A stretch of 64,000 nucleotides of DNA. Source: Bifidobacterium catulorum (GTDB taxonomy: Bacteria; Actinomycetota; Actinomycetes; Actinomycetales; Bifidobacteriaceae). Made by a program: the position numbers and the translations under genes. Below, piece by piece: positions 56,578-64,000 of this stretch; positions within the stretch are counted from its first letter, which is position 1, and each line of letters begins with the position of its first letter. The stretch spans positions 124,001 through 188,000 of the forward strand of contig NZ_QFFN01000001.1 in assembly GCF_003129925.1 (NCBI RefSeq), written 5' to 3'. The notes below the pieces were generated by a model, which saw nothing but the letters and a program-made list of their open reading frames with translations, ran no database searches and was not told the DNA's origin.

Positions 56578-57204
56578 TCAGCGAGCGTAGAACTCGACCA
56601 CGTACTGGATGTTCACCTGCACCGGAATCTCCTCGGCTGCGGGCTTACGGGTCAGGGTGGCCTTCAGCTGCGCGAGGTCGACCTCAAGATATCCCGGGAC
56701 GGCCGGCAGCACGTCACGGTGCACGCCTTCCGCGGCGATCTGGAACGGAACCATGGTCTGGCTCTTCGGACGGACCTGGATGGTCTGGCCGGGCTTGACC
56801 TTGTAGCTCGGACGATCGACCTTGTTGCCGTCGACCATGATGTGGCCGTGGACGATGAACTGGCGGGCCTGCGCGGTGGTGCGGGCGAAGCCGGCACGCA
56901 GCACGAGGGCGTCGAGACGGGACTCGAGGAACTGCAGCATGGCGTTGCCGGTCTGTCCGGGCTCATGGGTGCCCTTCTCGTAGGCGGCACGGAGCTGCTT
57001 CTCGGAGATGCCGTACTGGGCGCGCAGACGCTGCTTCTCACGCAGACGGACGGCGTAATCGGACTCGGTGCGACGACGGGTGCGGCCGTGCTCGCCGGGG
57101 GCGTACGGACGCTTCTCGAAGATTCGCTGGGCCTTCGGGGTCAGGGCGATGCCGAGGGCGCGGGAAAGACGCACCTGACGGCGGGAGCGCTGAACGTTAG
57201 TCAT
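56578..57204 (-). CDS. rpsD: 30S ribosomal protein S4
   Basis: A 208-residue S4, a primary 16S rRNA-binding protein. The N terminus [17 protein letters not shown] lacks the zinc-binding cysteines of the C+ form; the S4 RNA-binding domain is at about 97-160 ([39 protein letters not shown]). I chose the ATG at 57204 (MTNVQRS) because AAAGGATGAG lies upstream and this gives the family length. Monocistronic, with its own promoter and a leader of about 180 bases. Confidence 0.96.
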   Translation of the reverse strand: MTNVQRSRRQVRLSRALGIALTPKAQRIFEKRPYAPGEHGRTRRRTESDYAVRLREKQRLRAQYGISEKQLRAAYEKGTHEPGQTGNAMLQFLESRLDALVLRAGFARTTAQARQFIVHGHIMVDGNKVDRPSYKVKPGQTIQVRPKSQTMVPFQIAAEGVHRDVLPAVPGYLEVDLAQLKATLTRKPAAEEIPVQVNIQYVVEFYAR

Positions 57205-57312
57205 GGTTTGACTCATCCTTTGTTTCTGTCGTTATCTGAACGGAACGCATGGACGCGCCATGCGCTGAGTCGGCCTCTCCAATGCTTCACCGCGTCTTGA
57301 TGACACGCGAAC

Positions 57313-57330
57313 GGCGTCCTTGCGGACGCC
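57313..57330 (-). promoter_or_regulatory. Hairpin in the rpsD leader
   Basis: GGCGTCC-GCAA-GGACGCC on the minus strand: a seven-pair stem capped with a GNRA tetraloop, about 110 bases before the start codon. It is a candidate element for autogenous control by S4. Confidence 0.45.
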
Positions 57331-57394
57331 GCCGACCCATTGACGGGCTAAGACTCCAGATAGGTCCTGCCGGTTGGCAGACACCAAGACGTAA

Positions 57395-57423
57395 ATTCTA
57401 CACCTTCGCACCGAACCGGTCAA
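57395..57423 (-). promoter_or_regulatory. Promoter of rpsD
   Basis: TTGACC and TAGAAT are separated by 17 bases on the minus strand, close to the vegetative consensus. Transcription from here would give a long 5' leader of roughly 180 bases. Confidence 0.8.
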
Positions 57424-57476
57424 TTCACTGACGGCCCAGGCATGTCGGGAAGTCCCCGCCGGCAACCGCCGGACGG

Positions 57477-60140
57477 TCACAGCTTCTCTATCGGGGCCAC
57501 TCGCAGCAGAAGCCGTTTGACGCCGTCGGAACCGAAGTCGACCGTGATCACCGAGTTGCGGCCCTTGTCCTCCACCGCGATGACCTTGCCCAGACCGTAC
57601 TGGTCATGGGACACCCTGTCGCCTTCATGGAAGTCGGCCACATCGAGCTGGCTCGGCCGCGACGACTCCGCGGCCTTGGCGGCCGCCGCGCTCTTCGCCT
57701 TCGTCAGTGAATCGAGCAGGTCCTTCTTCATGCGTCTTGTGGTCACCCTGCCCGATCGGCCCGACGACGAACCGCCATACGACGAACCATACGACGAACC
57801 GGATGAATATCCTCCGCGGGATGAGCCGCCTCGTGAGCCATGCCCCGATCCGTACGACCCGCCCCCGTATCCGCCACGGGAGGACGACGACCCATACGAC
57901 CCATACGATGACCGGTCCGACGACGCACGACGCGACGCCGACCCCCAACGGGAACGCGACCCGTATGACGATGACGACGAGGAGTATCCTCCTTCGAATC
58001 CCCCGAACTCGTCGTCACCGTCGTCGCGCCAGCCGCCGCGCAGGGAGTCCACGCCGGTCTCCCGGCGCTTCCACTCGATGAGGTTCTCGGGGATGTCGTC
58101 GAGGAACTGGCTCGGCAGCATTTCGGCGGCCTGCCCCCATTGGGCACGGACGGCGGCGCGGGTGACGTACAGAACCTGCCGGGCGCGCGTTATGCCCACA
58201 TAGGCGAGACGCCGCTCCTCCTCAAGTTCGCTTTCGTTCTCCATGGCCCGGGAATGGGGGAACGTCCCCTGCTCCATGCCGGTGAGGAACACCACGGGGT
58301 ATTCCAGCCCCTTGGCCGTGTGCAGGGTCATGAGGGTGACCTTGCCGGTGTCCTCGTCCCCGTCGGGCAGCTGGTCGCTGTCGGCCACAAGCGCCGTGGT
58401 CTCAAGGAAACCGTTAAGCGTGGGATCGGGCGTGTTCTGCTCGTACTCCGCCGCCGTGGACTGGAGCTGGGACAGATTGTCCACCCTCGTCATGTCCTGT
58501 GGGTCGGTCGATTTCCTCAATTCGGCCACCAACCCGGATTTCTCCAGGACCTCCGCCACGATCTCGCTGGGGCTGCCGTCGTTCCCGGCGGCGAACGTCT
58601 GCAGGGCACGCATGAGGTCACGGAACTGCGTCAGGAGCTTCGCGGTGCGGGTGGGGACATCCGGCATGGATTCGAGAGATTCGAGGGCCTCCCATACGCT
58701 GGTACGATGCTCGGCGGCGAACGCGGTGAGCACGGCCTCGGCGCGCGCACCAAGACCTCGCTTCGGCACGTTGAGGATGCGGCGCAGGTTCACGTCGTCG
58801 GAGGGGTTGGCGATCGCCTGAAGGTAGGCCATGGCGTCCTTGACCTCCTTGCGCTCGTAGAACTTGGTGCCGCCGACGAGCTGGTACGGGATCCGCGCGT
58901 TGATGAGCGCCTCCTCCAGGGAGCGGGACTGTGCGTTGGCGCGGTACATGAGCGCGATGTCGGAGTACCGGAAGCCCTCCTCTGCCGTCAGCCTTGCGAT
59001 CTCGCCGGCGATCCACGCGCCCTCCTGCTGGGCGTTGTCGGCGGCGTAGCCGATGATCTTCGACCCGTCGCCGAGCGCGGTCCACAGCCTCTTCGGCTTG
59101 CGGCCCGGATTGAGTGCGATGACCGCGTTGGCGGCGCTGAGGATGGTCTGGGTGGATCGGTAGTTCTGCTCCAGCAGGATGGTCCTGGCGTCGGGGAAGT
59201 CCTTCTCGAACTCCTGGATGTTGCGGATGTCGGCCCCGCGGAACGCATAGATGGACTGGTCGGAGTCGCCGACCACGGTGATCCATGCGGGACCCGTCCT
59301 GCCGGCGCCGCGGGCGCCGGGCTCCCGTGCCCCTCCCGAGTCCACGCCGCCGAGCTCGCGGACCAGCACGTACTGGGCATGGTTGGTGTCCTGATACTCG
59401 TCGACGAGGATGTACCGGAACTTGCGCCGATAGTATTCGGCCGTCATGGGATCGGCTCGCAGCAGTTCGACGGTGCGCATGATGAGGTCGTCGAAGTCCA
59501 CGGCGTTGGCCGTGGCCAGCCTGTACTGGTATTCGGCGTATACGCAGGCGTAGAGCTCCTCGACGTCGCCGAAACCGCCGATCTTCGAGCCCCTCTGCCC
59601 CGGCTTGAACTGCGGGGCATGCTCCTTGAGCCGCGTACGCCAGTCGATGAGGCCGTTCTTGTAGTCGGAGATGTGGGCGAGGATGGAACGCGGCGTATAC
59701 CGCTTGACGTCGATGTTGAGCTCCGTGCAGATGATCTTCACGAGCCGCTGCGAATCGGCGGTGTCGTAGATGGAGAACCCGGACCTGAGCCCGATTTTTT
59801 CTCCGTCCCGGCGCAGGATGCGCACACATGCCGAATGGAAGGTGGAGACCCACATGCGCTGGGCCACCGGCCCGATGAGCGTGGTGAGGCGCTCCTTCAT
59901 CTCGGCCGCCGCCTTGTTGGTGAAGGTGATGGCAAGGATCTGGCTCGGCCATGCGCCGACCTGGCTGAGCAGCCACGCGATGCGCCGTGTGAGCACCCGC
60001 GTCTTGCCCGACCCCGCGCCGGCGGCGATCAGCAGCGCCGGGCCGTCGTATCTCACGGCCTCGGCCTGCTGCTCGTTGAGACCGCCCAGAAGTTCTTCGG
60101 CGCTGCGGGCAATGACTTCGGGCTGTTCGTTCATCATCAT
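57477..60140 (-). CDS. pcrA: ATP-dependent DNA helicase PcrA/UvrD with Gly/Ser/Tyr-rich insert
   Basis: An 887-residue superfamily 1A helicase for DNA repair and replication restart. Motifs: Walker A AAGAGSGKT (about 39-47), VDEYQDTNHAQY, VVGDSDQSIYAFRGAD, LMTLHTAKGLEYPVVFLTG and VGITRARQVLYV. Two oddities: a short insert before motif III (GGVDSGGAREPGARGAGRTG) and, at about 700-796, a stretch almost wholly Gly, Ser, Tyr and Arg. The C-terminal Tudor-like domain is intact (EGDRVSHDQYGLGKVIAVED). I chose the first of three ATGs after AAGGGG. A CCGGC-AACC-GCCGG hairpin follows the stop. Confidence 0.94.
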   Translation of the reverse strand: MMMNEQPEVIARSAEELLGGLNEQQAEAVRYDGPALLIAAGAGSGKTRVLTRRIAWLLSQVGAWPSQILAITFTNKAAAEMKERLTTLIGPVAQRMWVSTFHSACVRILRRDGEKIGLRSGFSIYDTADSQRLVKIICTELNIDVKRYTPRSILAHISDYKNGLIDWRTRLKEHAPQFKPGQRGSKIGGFGDVEELYACVYAEYQYRLATANAVDFDDLIMRTVELLRADPMTAEYYRRKFRYILVDEYQDTNHAQYVLVRELGGVDSGGAREPGARGAGRTGPAWITVVGDSDQSIYAFRGADIRNIQEFEKDFPDARTILLEQNYRSTQTILSAANAVIALNPGRKPKRLWTALGDGSKIIGYAADNAQQEGAWIAGEIARLTAEEGFRYSDIALMYRANAQSRSLEEALINARIPYQLVGGTKFYERKEVKDAMAYLQAIANPSDDVNLRRILNVPKRGLGARAEAVLTAFAAEHRTSVWEALESLESMPDVPTRTAKLLTQFRDLMRALQTFAAGNDGSPSEIVAEVLEKSGLVAELRKSTDPQDMTRVDNLSQLQSTAAEYEQNTPDPTLNGFLETTALVADSDQLPDGDEDTGKVTLMTLHTAKGLEYPVVFLTGMEQGTFPHSRAMENESELEEERRLAYVGITRARQVLYVTRAAVRAQWGQAAEMLPSQFLDDIPENLIEWKRRETGVDSLRGGWRDDGDDEFGGFEGGYSSSSSSYGSRSRWGSASRRASSDRSSYGSYGSSSSRGGYGGGSYGSGHGSRGGSSRGGYSSGSSYGSSYGGSSSGRSGRVTTRRMKKDLLDSLTKAKSAAAAKAAESSRPSQLDVADFHEGDRVSHDQYGLGKVIAVEDKGRNSVITVDFGSDGVKRLLLRVAPIEKL

Positions 60141-60258
60141 TCGCGTTCCCCTTACGATGCTGCCGTCGTGGTTGTTCCACACTCGAAAACCGAGTACAGC
60201 AATCTACCATCCGGCTCGGTCAAGCGAAGGAGCCGGGACGTCGTCCCGCGAATGGCCG

Positions 60259-61863
60259 TCACCGTTTCGCGGCGTGTTCCTCGATAAGCTCCCCCAGGTT
60301 CGTGTCGTCGTCCATGTAGTGGTCGAACACGTCGGTGATCGCCTTCGATGGCGGCTTGGTGGCCAGCGACGCCACGACGATGGCCAATGCGGAGACGAGG
60401 AACGCCGGAAGCAGCTCATAGATGCCGAATACACCTCCGAGGGGCTTGACGAGGATGTTCCAGACGAACACGGTCACGGTTCCGCAGACCATGCCGGCGA
60501 TGGCGCCGGGGACGTTCGTGCGACGCCAGTAGAGGCTGAACAGCATGAGCGGGCCGAAGGACGCGCCCAGTCCCGCCCACGCATAGGAGACCACCTGGAA
60601 GATGGATGAGTTCTGGTCGGATGCGATGACGCAGCCGAACACGAACACCACGAGGATGGTGATGCGCGCGACCCACATCACCTGCCGGTCGGATGCGTTG
60701 CGTCGGAAGATGCCGCGGTAGATGTTCTCGGCCACGGCGGAGCCGGCGATGATCATGTAGCTCGACGAGGAGCTCATCGACGCGGCGAAGATGCCGGAGA
60801 CGACCACGCCGCACACGAAGCTCGGCAGCAGCATCTGGCTCAGCACGATGAACACGCTTTCGGCGGCGGACTGGCTGCCGAACTGTGTGGGCAGCATGGC
60901 GCGTCCGAGCATACCGATGGCGATGGCGCAGCCGAGCGAGATCACCACCCATACGGTGGCGATGATGCGGGACTGTTTGATCTCCTCGGCGTCGCGCACG
61001 GAGAGGAAACGCACCAGCACCTGGGGCATGCCGAAGTATCCGAGGCCCCAGGCCAGCAGCGAGACGATGGTGATGGCGTCGAAGTCCGCGGGCGCCCCGA
61101 ACAGCGGCATGCCTCCCTGCGTCAGCTGCATGCCTGTGGACGGGTCGAGGCTCGGCGTGGCGGTGTGGCCGGCGCTCAGATAGCCGGGGATGCCGCCGAG
61201 GAAGGCTGCGACATGGTCGATGCCCCCGGCGTTGGCCACCGTGCCGACGCAGACGACGGCCAGCGCGAAGAACATGAGCATGCCCTGGATGAAGTCGGTC
61301 AATACGACGGAAAGGTATCCTCCGATGACGGTGTAGAGGAAGACGACGATGGCGCCGGCCACCATCATCAGATGGTAGTCGAGTCCGAAGAGCGTGTCGA
61401 AGAGCTTGCCCACGGTGACGAAGCAGCTGCCGACGTAGACGGCGAAGAACACGATGATGATGAGGGCGGCGAGGGTGGAAAGGATGTTCCTGGTGTCGCC
61501 GAACCGTTTGGAGAAGTAGTCGGGTATGGTGATGGCGTTGCCCGCAGCCACGGAATACCGGCGCAGTCGCTTGGCCACGATCCTCCAGTTGAGATATGTA
61601 CCGATGGCGAGTCCCGCGGCGGTCCATCCGGCGTCCGCGACGCCGGTGAAGTAGGCGAGGCCGGGCAGTCCCATGAGCAACCAGCCGGACATGTCGGAGG
61701 CCTCGGCGCTGAGCGCGGTGAGCCAGGGGCCCACTCCCCTGCCGCCGGCGAAGTACTGCGATGCGGATGAATTCGACCGGCGCGAGTAGAAGAATCCGAT
61801 CGATAGCATGGCCACGAAATACAGGACCATGGCGATGAATACCCAGATGTCGCTTGACTTCAC
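60259..61863 (-). CDS. putP: Sodium/proline symporter
   Basis: A 534-residue sodium:solute symporter of the SSS family with about 13 transmembrane segments. Landmarks: GGRGVGPWLTALSAEASDMSGWLLMG, split here by length, the sodium-site serines in SEASDMSGW, and GWGLGYFGMPQVLVRFL-like AWGLGYFGMPQVLVRFLS. The tail (MDDDTNLGELIEEHAAKR) is cytoplasmic. I chose the GTG at 61863 because GGGAG lies upstream and the membrane domain starts there. It is transcribed away from xpt. Confidence 0.9.
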   Translation of the reverse strand: MKSSDIWVFIAMVLYFVAMLSIGFFYSRRSNSSASQYFAGGRGVGPWLTALSAEASDMSGWLLMGLPGLAYFTGVADAGWTAAGLAIGTYLNWRIVAKRLRRYSVAAGNAITIPDYFSKRFGDTRNILSTLAALIIIVFFAVYVGSCFVTVGKLFDTLFGLDYHLMMVAGAIVVFLYTVIGGYLSVVLTDFIQGMLMFFALAVVCVGTVANAGGIDHVAAFLGGIPGYLSAGHTATPSLDPSTGMQLTQGGMPLFGAPADFDAITIVSLLAWGLGYFGMPQVLVRFLSVRDAEEIKQSRIIATVWVVISLGCAIAIGMLGRAMLPTQFGSQSAAESVFIVLSQMLLPSFVCGVVVSGIFAASMSSSSSYMIIAGSAVAENIYRGIFRRNASDRQVMWVARITILVVFVFGCVIASDQNSSIFQVVSYAWAGLGASFGPLMLFSLYWRRTNVPGAIAGMVCGTVTVFVWNILVKPLGGVFGIYELLPAFLVSALAIVVASLATKPPSKAITDVFDHYMDDDTNLGELIEEHAAKR

Positions 61864-62026
61864 GAACCGCTCCCTGTTCTCTATGCATGTCGTGCCGGTC
61901 TTGCGGCACGGAGACCTTACTATAGCCTTCTCTGGACGGGACTCCCGATGTGTCTCACATGGTAGAGTCCAAACCCCGGTTTGTACCACGGTCCATTCGT
62001 GTGGGCCGCACGGGCCACGTGCCGTG

Positions 62027-62052
62027 TGACGCCGATGCACGGTGTCGTCACC
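62027..62052 (+). promoter_or_regulatory. Hairpin in the xpt leader
   Basis: GTGACG-CCG pairs with CGG-(TGT bulge)-CGTCAC around an ATGCA loop, 62 bases before the xpt ATG. It does not match a purine riboswitch. A second GC-rich dyad (CACGG...CCGTG) overlaps just upstream. Confidence 0.35.
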
Positions 62053-62114
62053 TCCGCCACGTATGCTACGTACCACCCTATTGTTCTATCCGAATCGATT
62101 TCAACGAGGTGATT

Positions 62115-62696
62115 ATGAAGGAGCTTGAGGATCGGATCCGCAGGGAGGGCATCGTGAAACCGGGCAACGTGCTCAAGGTGGACGCGTTCCTGAACCATCA
62201 GTGCGACGTGGCGCTCTATGATGCGATGGGCGCCGAATGGGCAAGGCATTTCGCGGGCAGGACCATAACGAAGATCCTCACCATCGAGGCATCGGGCATC
62301 GGCATCGCATGCGTCGCCGCACGCCATTTCGGCGACGTGCCGGTCATCTTCGCGAAGAAGGCCCAGTCGATCAACCTTGATGGCGACCAGTACGTGTCGA
62401 CGGTGTATTCGTTCACCAAGCAGCGCGAATTCCCCGTCATCGTCTCCTGCAAATATCTGGGTCCGGACGACCACGTGCTGCTGATCGACGACTTCCTGGC
62501 CAACGGCAAGGCGTTGCATGGCCTCATCGACATCTGCGAACATGCCGGCGCGACGGTCGAAGGCATCGGCATCGCCATCGAGAAGGGTTTCCAGGGCGGC
62601 GGCGATGAACTGCGGAAGCTGGGATACGACGTGGATTCGCTGGCCATCGTCGATTCGATGGATCCGGAGAACGGGACCATCGAATTCCGTCGTTGA
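62115..62696 (+). CDS. xpt: Xanthine phosphoribosyltransferase
   Basis: A 193-residue type I phosphoribosyltransferase that salvages xanthine to XMP. It begins [20 protein letters not shown]; the PRPP-binding motif is [17 protein letters not shown], and [14 protein letters not shown] with [17 protein letters not shown] are typical for Xpt. GAGGTGATT precedes the ATG at 62115. The permease gene follows after 47 bases, so uptake and salvage are coexpressed. Confidence 0.95.
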   Translation: MKELEDRIRREGIVKPGNVLKVDAFLNHQCDVALYDAMGAEWARHFAGRTITKILTIEASGIGIACVAARHFGDVPVIFAKKAQSINLDGDQYVSTVYSFTKQREFPVIVSCKYLGPDDHVLLIDDFLANGKALHGLIDICEHAGATVEGIGIAIEKGFQGGGDELRKLGYDVDSLAIVDSMDPENGTIEFRR

Positions 62697-62743
62697 CGAC
62701 CGATTGCATCATCCACCCAAAAAGGAAAAAAGAGAAGAGAGAT

Positions 62744-64000
62744 ATGTCGAATATGAAGGAGAGGAAGGGCGGACCGGGTATCTCGGCGGAGGCGCTGAGG
62801 TCGCTTGACGCCCCGGTGTCGTTCTGGAAGGGCATTCCATTCGGCCTGCAGCATGTGATGGCGATGTTCGTGGCGAACCTCGCCCCGATCTTCATCGTCG
62901 CGAATGCCGCGCGGATGACGCCCGAGCAGTCGGCGGCGGTGATCCAGGCGGGTCTTCTGGTGGCCGGCCTGGGCACGTGCCTGCAACTGTATGGCGCTTG
63001 GATGATCGGCTCCCGCCTGCCGATGGTCACGGGCATCTCGTTCACGTACGTGGCCGCCGCCACGGCGATCTGCGCGGACAGGGGCTATGGGGCCGTGGTC
63101 GGCGCGGTCATGGTCGGAGGCCTGCTGGAACTCGTGTTGGGATTGACGGCGAAATACTGGCGCCGTTTCGTGCCGCCGATCGTTTCGGCCATCGTGGTGA
63201 CGTCCATCGGTTTCTCGCTGCTGTCGGTGGGCGCGACGAGCTTCGGCGGCGGCGACGCCTCGTCCCCGGAATTCGGTTCGTGGAAAAACCTGACGCTGGG
63301 CCTGGTTTCGCTGGTCGCGTGCCTGGCGTTCCAGCTACTGATGAAGGGCACGGCCAAGCAGCTTTCCGTGCTGTTCGGCCTAATCGTCGGGTATGTGGCT
63401 GCAATCTGCATGGGCATGGTCGATTTCTCCGGGTTCCGGCATCTCTCGGTCGTGTCCGTCCCGCAGTTCATGCCGTTCCGCCCGGAATTCGACTGGGGCG
63501 CGATCATCTCCATCGGACTGCTGTATGTGGTCTCCTCCGTCGAGGTGCTCGGCGACACGGCCGCATTGGCCAAGGTCGGGCTCGACCGTCAGCCCACCGA
63601 GCGAGAGACGGCCGGAGCCATCGCCGGCGACGGCCTGATCTCCTCGGTCTCCGGCCTGTTCGGATGTCTGCCGCTGACGAGTTTCGCGCAGAACATCGGT
63701 CTGGTGGCCATGACGAAGGTCGTCAACCGCAAGGTGATCCTCTCCGGCGGAGTGATCCTGGTTCTCGCGAGCTTCGTGCCGGCGGTCGCCGAGGTGTTCA
63801 ACTCCCTGCCGCAGGCGGTGCTGGGCGGATGCACCATCATGATGTTCGGCAACATCATCCTTTCCGGATTCCAGATGATCTCGGAGGCCGGATACTCCCA
63901 GCGCAACATCACCATCGCCGCGCTGAGCCTGACCGTGGGCATCGGATTCACGCAGGTGAACCACATCTTCGTGCACTTCCCCCCGTTGTTCCAGCAGATT
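62744..64000 (+). CDS. pbuX: Xanthine/uracil permease (nucleobase:cation symporter-2), 3' end outside window
   Basis: The first 419 residues of a xanthine/uracil permease; the gene continues past the right edge. About 11 hydrophobic segments are seen. Family landmarks: GIPFGLQHVMAMFVANLAPI, SVEVLGDTAALAKVGLDR (transport motif region) and SVSGLFGCLPLTSFAQNIGL. An AGAGAAGAGAG purine-rich site precedes the ATG. Pairing with xpt points to xanthine as substrate, as in other xpt-pbuX operons; uracil or other purines cannot be excluded. Confidence 0.92.
   Translation, partial: MSNMKERKGGPGISAEALRSLDAPVSFWKGIPFGLQHVMAMFVANLAPIFIVANAARMTPEQSAAVIQAGLLVAGLGTCLQLYGAWMIGSRLPMVTGISFTYVAAATAICADRGYGAVVGAVMVGGLLELVLGLTAKYWRRFVPPIVSAIVVTSIGFSLLSVGATSFGGGDASSPEFGSWKNLTLGLVSLVACLAFQLLMKGTAKQLSVLFGLIVGYVAAICMGMVDFSGFRHLSVVSVPQFMPFRPEFDWGAIISIGLLYVVSSVEVLGDTAALAKVGLDRQPTERETAGAIAGDGLISSVSGLFGCLPLTSFAQNIGLVAMTKVVNRKVILSGGVILVLASFVPAVAEVFNSLPQAVLGGCTIMMFGNIILSGFQMISEAGYSQRNITIAALSLTVGIGFTQVNHIFVHFPPLFQQI

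Noticed and set aside
58140-60287. 715-codon plus-strand open frame opposite pcrA
   Set aside because: Antisense of a helicase gene with all motifs intact; no independent coding evidence.
62115-62696. Purine riboswitch before xpt
   Set aside because: The conserved junction sequences of the purine aptamer are missing from the leader.

Overview
The window is a G+C-rich actinobacterial chromosome segment, most probably from a Bifidobacterium. This rests on the fused shikimate kinase/3-dehydroquinate synthase next to aroC and a type II dehydroquinase, the sufBDCSU cluster followed by a DUF59 gene, a three-gene proton-translocating transhydrogenase, a stand-alone rpsD, and an actinobacterial-type LexA box before ruvA. 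Species cannot be named from the sequence alone.

Layout. 1-4.4 kb, minus: yebC-ruvC-ruvA-ruvB (SOS box before ruvA) and thrS. 4.6-5.1 kb: five minus-strand tRNAs (Gly-GCC twice, Cys-GCA, Val-GAC, Val-CAC) with a recognisable promoter and terminator. 5.2-11.4 kb: PAC2 protein, uppP, fructosamine-kinase-like gene, ilvE, rplY, an EamA exporter. 11.5-16.8 kb: two tandem hairpin repeats, the pntA1-pntA2-pntB operon, and fadD diverging from it. 16.9-23.4 kb, minus: an oxidoreductase and a translation/ribosome cluster (rsmE, hinT, phoH, ybeY, corC-like, era). 23.4-26.4 kb, plus: a duplicated tRNA-Leu(GAG) unit, a TrmH/SpoU methyltransferase, and glgC. 26.4-32.7 kb, minus: the SUF iron-sulfur operon. 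33-34.6 kb: pyrG.

34.7-44.2 kb is an accessory island between pyrG and the aro genes. It holds a degraded small ORF, a Cys-containing lipoprotein, a serine recombinase, and a two-gene modification/restriction-like module: a large N6-adenine methyltransferase with a C-terminal specificity region, and a phospholipase-D-nuclease/SNF2-helicase protein. The methyltransferase 3' end lies inside an invertible segment. Perfect 24-bp inverted repeats at 36761-36784 and 37563-37586 enclose the expressed C-terminal cassette and, tail to tail on the other strand, a second homologous but divergent cassette. Both repeats are in the same codon phase, so inversion would fuse the silent cassette in frame. The recombinase gene starts 23 bp outside the left repeat. 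This looks like a self-contained specificity-switching (phase-variable) defence locus and is the main discovery of the window.

44.4-64 kb returns to core genes: aroQ-aroKB-aroC, an A24 peptidase, mltG-ruvX-alaS and two small membrane-associated genes, two histidine phosphatases, an orphan response-regulator-like gene, yccF, rpsD with a long leader, pcrA with an unusual Gly/Ser/Tyr-rich insert, putP, and xpt followed by a xanthine/uracil permease cut by the window edge.
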